From NCBI GenBank assembly GCA_947311455.1, contig CAMZKY010000033.1, positions 1 to 8,490 of the forward strand: 8,490 nt of DNA, in the 5' to 3' direction. Below the pieces are notes generated by a model that ran no database searches, was not told where the DNA came from, and saw only the letters and a list, made by a program, of their open reading frames with translations. Positions 1 through 6,101 of the stretch are shown one piece after another. How positions within the stretch are numbered: the first letter of the stretch is position 1; each line of letters opens with the position of its first letter. This DNA comes from an uncultured Marinosulfonomonas sp. GTDB taxonomy: Bacteria; Pseudomonadota; Alphaproteobacteria; Rhodobacterales; Rhodobacteraceae. A program made the translations under genes and the position numbers.

Positions 1-573
1 AGCCCCGCGCGCCCTGCCCCCAAAACTGCGGCGGGCTATCCGCAACAGGGGCGAAAAGTGGCCATTGTGAAAGAAAACGGCACGCCTTTGCCCATTGGCA
101 TGGCTGGAATTATCGCAATTTCACAATCCGATCAGGGGCTGATGCGCGGCTATTTGAATACCGGTTGGGAGGGCAAGGTGCAAAATGGCTGGTTTTTGAC
201 CGGCGATACGGGCGTAATGGATGATGACGGTGCCATCACCTATCTGGGGCGCAATGACGATATGATGAATGCGGGCGGATTTCGGGTGTCGCCCATCGAG
301 GTGGAACGCGCCCTGACCGATCATCCCGATATATCCGAGGCCGCCGCCGTTGAAGTGCACGTGAAACAAGACACCACGGTGATCGCCGGATTTTACACCA
401 GCCACACAGCCCTAGACGAAGCCGACATATTCGACTATTTGCATTTAAACCTTGCGCGGTATAAAACCCCGCGTATCCTGATCAGGGTGGCGGCAATGCC
501 CAAAGGGGCCAACGGAAAACTGCTGCGCCGCCAATTGCGCGAACAATATGAGGCCGAACATGGTAACACTTAG
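1..573 (+). CDS. AMP-dependent acyl-CoA synthetase/ligase, C-terminal part (5'-truncated by window)
   Basis: Reading frame 1 is open from the first base to TAG at 571-573, giving 190 C-terminal residues; the start lies upstream of the window. The family (ANL superfamily) activates a carboxylic acid to an acyl-AMP and then transfers it to coenzyme A. Visible signatures are the TGD motif at fragment residues 67-69, followed by the hinge/A8 core (GRNDDMMNAGGFRVSP, about 83-98) that begins the mobile C-terminal domain, and the A10 motif GKLLRR with the expected catalytic lysine near fragment residue 173. The large AMP-binding N-terminal domain, including the P-loop, is outside the window, so the acid substrate cannot be read. 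The last 14 bases overlap the next gene if that gene starts at 560, which suggests translational coupling. The family call is secure; the exact substrate is unknown. Confidence 0.9.
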   Translation, partial: SPARPAPKTAAGYPQQGRKVAIVKENGTPLPIGMAGIIAISQSDQGLMRGYLNTGWEGKVQNGWFLTGDTGVMDDDGAITYLGRNDDMMNAGGFRVSPIEVERALTDHPDISEAAAVEVHVKQDTTVIAGFYTSHTALDEADIFDYLHLNLARYKTPRILIRVAAMPKGANGKLLRRQLREQYEAEHGNT

Positions 574-1204
574 TATAATTTCCGACCCGATTTGCCCGTG
601 GTGCTATATCGGTAAATCCTATCTGGATGCGGCACTGGCGCAGCGCCCCGCGCACCGGTTTGAAATTGAATGGCGCCCCTATCAGTTAAACCCCGACATG
701 CCCAAAGAGGGCATTGACCGGCGCGCCTATCTGGAAGGCAAATTCGGCGGGCCAGAAGGGGTGCTAAAGGCTTATAAGCCGGTGGTGGAACTGGCCGAGG
801 AAGCGGGCGTTGAATTGAACCTGCCGGCGATCAAACGCACACCAAACACCATTGATGCACACCGTTTGATCCACTGGGCAGGCATTGAAGGCGAACAAAA
901 CGCCATTGTCGACGCCCTGTTTCGCGCCAATTTCGTAGAAGGGCGCGATATTTCCGATCATAATGTTCTGTTTGAAATTGCGGGGGCGAACGGTGTTGAT
1001 CCGTTAATGGTGCAACGGCTGCTGACATCTGATGCCGATATCGACGAGGTGCGCGCCCAAGATGAGCAAGCCCGCGAAATGGGGGTCAGTGCCGTGCCAA
1101 CCTACATCATCGCCGAAAACCATGTTGTGCCCGGCTCTCAATCGGCGGATTTCTGGGTGCGGATTATTGATGAAATCGAAGAAAACGCCGCGAAAGAAGA
1201 ATAG
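560..1204 (+). CDS. DsbA-family (FrnE-like) thiol-disulfide oxidoreductase, cytoplasmic
   Basis: The protein has 214 residues with a thioredoxin-like fold: the first beta strand is followed at once by the redox motif CPWC (Cys12-Cys15), and the cis-proline loop is at VSAVPT (Pro180). This layout and length match the DsbA/FrnE/2-hydroxychromene-2-carboxylate isomerase family, which has a helical insertion between the two halves. There is no signal peptide, so it probably acts in the cytoplasm, unlike classical periplasmic DsbA. I chose ATG 560 over the in-frame ATG at 548 because GAGG at 550-553 sits six bases upstream and the shorter N terminus starts directly on the first strand. The C-terminal tail is charged (Glu/Lys). 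Overlap with the acyl-CoA synthetase gene suggests co-expression. The substrate is not evident. Confidence 0.88.
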   Translation: MVTLSIISDPICPWCYIGKSYLDAALAQRPAHRFEIEWRPYQLNPDMPKEGIDRRAYLEGKFGGPEGVLKAYKPVVELAEEAGVELNLPAIKRTPNTIDAHRLIHWAGIEGEQNAIVDALFRANFVEGRDISDHNVLFEIAGANGVDPLMVQRLLTSDADIDEVRAQDEQAREMGVSAVPTYIIAENHVVPGSQSADFWVRIIDEIEENAAKEE

Positions 1205-1283
1205 CAAAATTCTTCTGGTTCTTTTTTGGGGGGTTGGGCATAGTTGTATTTGAAGGTGTTCTATTTCTGAAAGATAAACGCAC

Positions 1284-2495
1284 ATGGCCCCCCAAAAACC
1301 GTTAAAACGGCTGGAATTTACCGTCCTCTTTGGGATGATGTTTGCAACGATTGCGTTTTCAATCGATTCCATGTTGCCCGCCCTGCCCGAAATCGGACGG
1401 GAATTGACCCCCGACAACCTGAACCGTGCCCAATTGATCCTGACCAGCTTTGTTCTGGGCATGGGGATCGGCACGTTTTTTATGGGGCCATTATCTGACA
1501 CCTTCGGGCGGCGGCGGGTGTTGCTGTCGGGGTTTGTTTTATACGGGATCGGCACGGTTCTGGCGATCTATGCGCAAACGCTGGAATGGGTGCTGGCAGC
1601 GCGGGTGTTGCAAGGCATCGGCGCGGCAGGGCCACGGGTTGTCACCACCGCGATCATCCGCGATCAATATGCAGGCCGGCAAATGGCCAAAATTTTATCG
1701 TTTATTTTCATGGTCTTCACCATCGTGCCCGCCATCGCCCCCAGCATGGGCGCGATCATTATCCATTTCTTTGGCTGGCGCGGGGTGTTCGGGGCGTTTT
1801 TGGTGTTTGCGCTGGTGTTTGGGGGCTGGTTTTTCGCGCGCCAACCCGAAACATTGCCCGTGGAAAAACGCCGCGAATTCACCGCGCGCAAGCTGTTCTC
1901 GGGCGTCAAAGAGGTGTGGGGTAATCGCACCGTGCGCATCGCGGTGATTGCGCAGGGGTTCGCCCTGGCCGCGCTGTTTTCGATGCTTTCCAGCACCCAA
2001 CAGATTTTTGACAAAACCTTCGGTCAAGGCGATAATTTCCCCCTGTGGTTCGGTGCAATCGCGGTGGTGTCGGGCACCGCCAGCATTGTGAATGCAACCT
2101 ATGTTGTGCGTTTGGGCATGCGGCTATTGATCCGGATCACATTAACCGTGCAATTGTGCATATCCACCTTCATGGTGCTGGGGTTCTGGTTTGGATTATA
2201 CCCCGATTGGCTGCAGTTTCCGGCATTCATATTCTGGCAAGCCTCGGTGTTCTTTGTGGCAGGCATGGTGCTGGGCAATCTGAATGCCATTGCGCTTGAA
2301 CCGATGGGACATATCGCAGGCATGGCGGCCTCGATCACCAGCGCGATTTCAACGGTGCTGGCGGCGGGGGTGGCTGTTCCGGTCGGGTTGGCATTTAACG
2401 GTACCCCTGCGCCGTTAACGATTGGTATCCTGTTTTGCATCGCAGTTTCGTTAGGACTGATGCAATTCATTAGAACGGAAACCAATGAACATTAG
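1284..2495 (+). CDS. Bcr/CflA-type MFS drug-resistance transporter
   Basis: This is a 403-residue, highly hydrophobic inner-membrane protein with about 12 predicted membrane helices, starting with TM1 near residues 12-30. MFS motif A (GPLSDTFGRRR, 68-78) lies in the loop between TM2 and TM3. The conserved TM4-TM5 segment RVLQGIGAAGPRVV (107-120) and proline/glycine-rich TM5 (FTIVPAIAPSMG, 145-156) follow. The late segment NLNAIALEPMGHIAGMAAS (332-350) is characteristic of the Bcr/CflA subfamily of proton-driven drug exporters. It follows the DsbA-like gene by 79 bases with no clear terminator between them, so it may be read through from upstream; no convincing promoter was found in the gap. 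The Shine-Dalgarno sequence is weak (GAAAG around 1269). ATG 1284 is supported by the usual short cytoplasmic N terminus. The exported substrate cannot be inferred. Confidence 0.9.
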   Translation: MAPQKPLKRLEFTVLFGMMFATIAFSIDSMLPALPEIGRELTPDNLNRAQLILTSFVLGMGIGTFFMGPLSDTFGRRRVLLSGFVLYGIGTVLAIYAQTLEWVLAARVLQGIGAAGPRVVTTAIIRDQYAGRQMAKILSFIFMVFTIVPAIAPSMGAIIIHFFGWRGVFGAFLVFALVFGGWFFARQPETLPVEKRREFTARKLFSGVKEVWGNRTVRIAVIAQGFALAALFSMLSSTQQIFDKTFGQGDNFPLWFGAIAVVSGTASIVNATYVVRLGMRLLIRITLTVQLCISTFMVLGFWFGLYPDWLQFPAFIFWQASVFFVAGMVLGNLNAIALEPMGHIAGMAASITSAISTVLAAGVAVPVGLAFNGTPAPLTIGILFCIAVSLGLMQFIRTETNEH

Positions 2496-2497
2496 AG

Positions 2498-2516
2498 ATT
2501 TTGCGGTAAGCAAAAT
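2498..2516. repeat. Inverted repeat after the MFS gene (possible weak terminator)
   Basis: ATTTTGC, a five-base loop GGTAA and GCAAAAT form a perfect 7-bp hairpin three bases after the MFS stop codon. With a bulged G, pairing can extend about three more bases. No good T-run follows on either strand, so it is at best a weak terminator or a 3'-end-protecting hairpin. Confidence 0.4.
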
Positions 2517-2668
2517 TCTGCACGATTAGGGGCAGCCCGGGATGCTGGCATCATAGCTGAATACTCTGACATCGGAAATCCCTTCCGAAATAGATGGTCC
2601 AATAGTCAAACGTGCTTCTAATTCATCAAATGAATGAAACGACGTATCTCTGAACCACAAAGGGAAAA

Positions 2669-2744
2669 TGGTGGGTGATAAGAGACTCGAACTCCTGACA
2701 TCTTCGGTGTAAACGAAGCGCTCTACCAACTGAGCTAATCACCC
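2669..2744 (-). tRNA. tRNA-Val, anticodon UAC
   Basis: The minus strand from 2744 to 2669 folds as a 76-nt tRNA. The acceptor arms GGGTGAT and ATCACCC pair over 7 bp, followed by discriminator A at position 73 and an encoded CCA (2671-2669). The D-arm reads GCTCAGTTGGTAGAGC, the anticodon stem is CTTCG/CGAAG, and the T-loop is TTCGAGT. The anticodon TAC lies at 2711-2709, giving valine. It is transcribed in the same direction as the HU-like gene and lon, but the HU terminator lies immediately upstream, so it probably uses its own promoter. Confidence 0.97.
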
Positions 2745-2756
2745 GCCGTGAGGGCT

Positions 2757-2784
2757 ATTAACCTGACTTTGATCCGGTGTGCAA
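2757..2784 (-). promoter_or_regulatory. Candidate sigma-70 promoter of tRNA-Val
   Basis: On the minus strand TTGCAC (2784-2779) and GTTAAT (2762-2757) are separated by 16 bases, with a GC-rich discriminator before the tRNA. Transcription would start about six bases before the mature 5' end. The site sits just after the HU terminator T-run, as expected for an independent unit. The match to consensus is moderate. Confidence 0.4.
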
Positions 2785-2789
2785 GCCTG

Positions 2790-2825
2790 AAAAATAAAAA
2801 AACGCAGCTTTTTCAAACTGCGTTT
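2790..2825 (-). terminator. Rho-independent terminator of the HU-like gene
   Basis: On the minus strand AAACGCAG (2825-2818) pairs with CTGCGTTT (2807-2800) around a ten-base loop, and is followed by a T-rich run (2802-2791, interrupted by one A). It begins about 30 bases after the HU-like stop codon. Confidence 0.88.
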
Positions 2826-2853
2826 CAAATTCTTTTTCAAAGCCGGTGTTTTG

Positions 2854-3288
2854 CTATGAATTTGTGGCCAATTTGATCACAGGTGCGCCCGTATTTGTTT
2901 TGCTCTGGCGGATTTTGCACACCATCACACGGGCATTTTCCAGCTCTTTGCTGCGTTTGATCATCAGTTTACCGAACGGTTGAATGTTCATTTCCTCGTT
3001 GTCGGCCAGGGATTTCGCCATCACCTCAAGCATCGCTTCGACAACCGGTTTCACATCTTTTTTCTTGAGACCGGATTGAATGACAACGCGGTCGATCAAA
3101 TCTTTCTTTTTCATGACAACGGGCGATGCTTCCGTGGATGCTGTGGATGCTGTGGATGCAAGAGCGGGCTTGCTAGCAACGGCAGGCTTTTGAACCACTT
3201 TTTTAGCCACCGGCTTCACATAACGTTTTTTCGCTGGTTTTGTTGCTGCTTTGGGTTTTGAAGCTGTTTTACGGGGAGGAGTTGTCAT
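2854..3288 (-). CDS. HU/IHF-family DNA-binding protein with Lys/Ala/Pro-rich N-terminal extension
   Basis: The protein has 144 residues in two parts. Residues 1-58 are a low-complexity, strongly basic Lys/Ala/Pro/Thr tail resembling eukaryotic H1-like tails. Residues 59-130 match the HU fold: the helical dimerisation start MKKKDLIDRVV, a second helix around VKPVVEAMLEVM, and the conserved Phe-Gly of the saddle strand at 105-106. The usual beta-arm with the intercalating Arg-Asn-Pro tip is absent; ENARVMVCKIRQ replaces it. HU-like proteins of this type are known to me from Rhodobacterales. Role inferred: nucleoid compaction or architectural DNA binding. A TTG two codons upstream (3294) could be an alternative start, with AGAAGG only four bases before it; ATG 3288 has that site ten bases away. 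It lies downstream of lon but has its own terminator and probably its own promoter. Confidence 0.85.
   Translation of the reverse strand: MTTPPRKTASKPKAATKPAKKRYVKPVAKKVVQKPAVASKPALASTASTASTEASPVVMKKKDLIDRVVIQSGLKKKDVKPVVEAMLEVMAKSLADNEEMNIQPFGKLMIKRSKELENARVMVCKIRQSKTNTGAPVIKLATNS
3134..3160. repeat. Three tandem copies of a 9-base repeat in the HU-like gene
   Basis: GTGGATGCT occurs at 3134-3142 and 3143-3151, with a one-base variant at 3152-3160. On the coding (minus) strand each unit encodes Ala-Ser-Thr, within the low-complexity linker (residues about 44-52) just before the HU domain. A period of 9 keeps the frame, so copy number could change linker length without breaking the gene. Confidence 0.85.
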
Positions 3289-3314
3289 ACTCAATACGCC
3301 TTCTGTTTAGGATT

Positions 3315-3350
3315 TGGAAACAATATACGGATAAATATATCATTGTTCCA
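3315..3350 (-). promoter_or_regulatory. Candidate promoter of the HU-like gene, bracketed by an inverted repeat
   Basis: On the minus strand TGGAAC (3350-3345) and TATATT (3327-3322) are 17 bases apart and would give a leader of about 27 bases. The -10 match is good (5 of 6) and the -35 is weak (3 of 6). The same segment is flanked by an imperfect inverted repeat, TGGAAACAAT (3315-3324) and ATTGTTCCA (3342-3350), with one extra base in one arm. Such an arrangement could bind a dimeric regulator over the promoter; no regulator is identifiable. Confidence 0.4.
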
Positions 3351-3383
3351 GCGTTACCAGCATAAATAACCACAGGAACATTA

Positions 3384-3419
3384 TTAAAAAATAAAAATGG
3401 CGCTAAAAAAGCGCCATTT
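3384..3419 (-). terminator. Rho-independent terminator of lon
   Basis: On the minus strand AAATGGCGCT (3419-3410) pairs perfectly over 10 bp with AGCGCCATTT (3404-3395), with a five-base T loop and a T-rich tail (TTATTTTTTAA) after it. It lies about 27 bases past the lon stop codon and separates lon from the HU-like gene. Confidence 0.93.
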
Positions 3420-3445
3420 CTTGTGATTATGCTTTGTGATTGTAC

Positions 3446-5875
3446 TTAATGTGCGGTCGCACCGGAGGGCGCTGTGGTTTTTGCCAAAGCCGCAGCCGCG
3501 GCCTCTTCTGCGGCTTCGTCCCATTCGATCGGTTCCGGCGTTAAAACCAACGCATGCTCCAAGACTTCCGAGACATGAGACACGGGAATGATGGTTAAAC
3601 CTTCTTTGACATTATCCGGAATTTCAACCAAATCTTTTTCGTTCTCGGCGGGGATCAACACGGTTTTAATGCCGCCGCGCAATGCCGCCAGCAGTTTTTC
3701 TTTTAGCCCGCCAATCGGCAGCACATTGCCGCGCAACGTCACTTCGCCTGTCATGGCGATGTCTTTCTTAACGGCAATGCCCGTCAGCACAGAAACGATC
3801 GACGTCACCATGCCCACACCAGCGCTTGGACCGTCTTTCGGCGTGGCCCCTTCGGGCACGTGCACATGGATATCAATCTTTTCAAACATCGGCGGCTTGA
3901 CCCCGATTTTCGGGCTGATCGAGCGCACATAAGAGCTGGCCGCATCAATGCTTTCTTTCATCACATCGCCAAGTTTTCCGGTGGTTTTCATCCGGCCTTT
4001 GCCCGGTAATTTAAGCGCCTCGATCGACAGCAATTCGCCCCCCACCGATGTCCAGGCCAATCCGGTGACAACGCCAACCTGATCTTGTTCTTCGGCCAAA
4101 CCATAGCGGAAGCGTTTCACCCCCAAGAAATCCTCAAGATTGTCTTTGGTGATGGTCACGGTTTTTTCGAAACCACGGACAATTTTAGTGACAGCTTTGC
4201 GTGCCAGTTTGGCAATTTCACGTTCCAGATTACGCACGCCAGCTTCGCGGGTATAGGTGCGGATAATTTCCTGAAGCGCGTCGTCTTGCAAGGTAAACTC
4301 GCCTTTTTTCAACCCGTGGTTTTTAACCTGTTTGCCGGTTAAATGCCGCTTGGCGATCTCGCGTTTTTCGTCTTCGGTATAGCCCGATAGCGGAATGATT
4401 TCCATCCGGTCCAAAAGCGGCCCGGGCATGTTATAGCTGTTGGCCGTGGTCAGGAACATCACATCACTTAGATCATATTCCACCTCAAGATAATGATCGA
4501 TAAAGGTACTGTTTTGTTCTGGGTCTAAAACCTCAAGCATGGCCGAGGCTGGATCGCCGCGGAAATCTTGGCCCATTTTATCGATTTCATCAAGCAAAAT
4601 CAAAGGGTTGGTTGTTTTTGCCTTTTTCAGCGCCTGAATGATTTTTCCGGGCATGGAGCCGATATAGGTGCGTCGGTGGCCACGAATTTCGCTTTCGTCC
4701 CGCACGCCACCAAGGGAAATACGGATAAATTCACGCCCGGTGGCGCGCGCCACTGATTTGCCAAGGCTGGTTTTACCCACGCCCGGAGGGCCAACCAGAC
4801 ACAGGATCGGGCCTTTCAATTTGCGCGAGCGTTTTTGCACCGCCAGAAATTCGATGATACGCTCCTTGACCTTTTCAAGGCTGTAGTGATCGTCATCCAG
4901 CACCTTTTGGGCGTCATCCAGATTTGATTTGATCCGGCTACGTTTGCCCCACGGAATCGACAGCATCCAATCCAGATAATTACGCACCACCGTGGCCTCG
5001 GCCGACATGGGCGACATGTTTTTCAGCTTTTTCACCTCGGCATTGGCTTTTTCGAGGGCTTCTTTTGAAAGCTTGGTGCCAGCGATGCGTTCTTCCAGCT
5101 CGGCCACCTCGTTGGGGGCCTCTTCGCCATCCCCCAGCTCCTTTTGAATGGCTTTCATTTGCTCATTCAAATAGTATTCACGCTGGGTGCGCTCCATTTG
5201 GGATTTGACCCGGGTTTTGATCTTTTTCTCAACCCGCAACACCGACATTTCGCCTTGCATCAAGCCATAGATTTTTTCCAGACGTTCGGCCACGATCAAG
5301 GTTTCCAAAAGCTCCTGCTTTTGTTCAACTTCAATGCCCAGATGCCCTGCCACCAAATCAGCAAGCTTGTCGCTTTCGGTGGATTCGGCAACTGCAGACA
5401 TGGCCTCTTCGGGGATGTTTTTCTTGACTTTGGCATAGCGTTCAAAATCTTTGGACACCGAATTGACAAGTGCCGCAACTGAATCCAGATCGCCCATGGT
5501 TTCGGTCAAAACTTCGGCATGAGCCTCAAAGAATTTGTCATTTTCCAGATAATCGGTAATCCGCACCCGCATTTTGCCTTCAACCAGCACTTTGACGGTG
5601 CCATCCGGCAATTTAAGCAGCTGTAAAACATTGGCCAAAACCCCAACGCGAAAAATGCCGTTCGTATCGGGATCATCCACAGAAGGATCGATTTGGCTGC
5701 TTAACAGGATTTGTTGATCATCGGCCATCACCTGTTCCAAAGCTTTGACAGATTTCTCACGTCCAACAAACAATGGAACGATCATATGGGGAAAAACCAC
5801 AACATCGCGCAGGGGCAGCACCGCATATGGTGTGCTGGAAATTTCTTCTGGTGACGGCTCAAATTGCTCGGTCAT
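3446..5875 (-). CDS. lon: ATP-dependent Lon protease (LonA)
   Basis: The protein has 809 residues, full length for bacterial LonA. It is a cytoplasmic homohexameric AAA+ serine protease that degrades misfolded and regulatory proteins. Domains in order: N-terminal substrate-binding domain from about residue 16 (YAVLPLRDVVVFPHM) to 200; a coiled-coil region about 200-290; an AAA+ module with Walker A GPPGVGKT (362-369) and Walker B LILLDEID (425-432); and the S16 peptidase domain with catalytic Ser684 in PKDGPSAG and Lys727 in GGLKEK, spaced 43 apart as in the Escherichia coli enzyme. A short Ala/Glu-rich tail (about 785-809) follows the core. The start is supported by GAAGGAT (5887-5881) five bases upstream. 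A heat-shock-type promoter lies 78-105 bases upstream and a strong terminator downstream, so it is probably its own unit. No key residue is missing. Confidence 0.99.
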   Translation of the reverse strand: MTEQFEPSPEEISSTPYAVLPLRDVVVFPHMIVPLFVGREKSVKALEQVMADDQQILLSSQIDPSVDDPDTNGIFRVGVLANVLQLLKLPDGTVKVLVEGKMRVRITDYLENDKFFEAHAEVLTETMGDLDSVAALVNSVSKDFERYAKVKKNIPEEAMSAVAESTESDKLADLVAGHLGIEVEQKQELLETLIVAERLEKIYGLMQGEMSVLRVEKKIKTRVKSQMERTQREYYLNEQMKAIQKELGDGEEAPNEVAELEERIAGTKLSKEALEKANAEVKKLKNMSPMSAEATVVRNYLDWMLSIPWGKRSRIKSNLDDAQKVLDDDHYSLEKVKERIIEFLAVQKRSRKLKGPILCLVGPPGVGKTSLGKSVARATGREFIRISLGGVRDESEIRGHRRTYIGSMPGKIIQALKKAKTTNPLILLDEIDKMGQDFRGDPASAMLEVLDPEQNSTFIDHYLEVEYDLSDVMFLTTANSYNMPGPLLDRMEIIPLSGYTEDEKREIAKRHLTGKQVKNHGLKKGEFTLQDDALQEIIRTYTREAGVRNLEREIAKLARKAVTKIVRGFEKTVTITKDNLEDFLGVKRFRYGLAEEQDQVGVVTGLAWTSVGGELLSIEALKLPGKGRMKTTGKLGDVMKESIDAASSYVRSISPKIGVKPPMFEKIDIHVHVPEGATPKDGPSAGVGMVTSIVSVLTGIAVKKDIAMTGEVTLRGNVLPIGGLKEKLLAALRGGIKTVLIPAENEKDLVEIPDNVKEGLTIIPVSHVSEVLEHALVLTPEPIEWDEAAEEAAAAALAKTTAPSGATAH

Positions 5876-5905
5876 TTTTTATCCTTCGTTTGCGGCAGTC
5901 AACCG

Positions 5906-5926
5906 AGCCCCCGTTTTCGGGCAGCT
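5906..5926 (-). other. Hairpin in the lon 5' leader
   Basis: On the minus strand the CCCG arm (5921-5918) and CGGG arm (5913-5910) close an AAAA loop. AGC and GCT at the outside can pair after a small mismatch or bulge. If the heat-shock-type promoter is used, this hairpin is in the roughly 70-base leader, about 19 bases upstream of the Shine-Dalgarno site. It does not cover that site, so a role is uncertain. Confidence 0.35.
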
Positions 5927-5952
5927 TTGGCGACTCCTGTTCTTGACCTGAA

Positions 5953-5980
5953 ATATGGAGACGATGCCCGTTTTTTCAAG
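5953..5980 (-). promoter_or_regulatory. Candidate sigma-32 (RpoH) heat-shock promoter of lon
   Basis: On the minus strand CTTGAAA (5980-5974) and CTCCATAT (5960-5953) are separated by 13 bases. This agrees with the E. coli RpoH consensus (CTTGAAA, then CCCCATNT): the -35 is complete and the -10 differs at one position. Transcription would start near 5946, about 70 bases before the lon ATG. lon is a classic RpoH target, so both sequence and context support the call. The rest of the 5876-6101 gap holds no gene I can support. Confidence 0.72.
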
Positions 5981-6101
5981 CCGACGCCTGTTAAACATTT
6001 GCCACAATGTGCCCGTGATTGGCGAAACACGCAAGCAAACAATAGTTTTTTGCAGCAATTTATCGATTAATTCGCATGCAATGGTTAAAGTAATCCTGTG
6101 G

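Noticed and set aside
1004..1555. 183-codon minus-strand frame spanning the DsbA-like and MFS genes
   Set aside because: It crosses two well-supported plus-strand genes and has no domain or start signal.
2526..2729. 67-codon minus-strand frame that starts inside tRNA-Val and continues downstream
   Set aside because: The first 20 or so codons are simply the tRNA read as protein, there is no start signal, and the remainder matches nothing I recognise. This is a well-known annotation artefact next to tRNAs.
3134..3160. TGTGGATG repeats as possible DnaA boxes
   Set aside because: They lack the TTATCCACA consensus ending, lie inside a coding region, and are explained by Ala-Ser-Thr codons.
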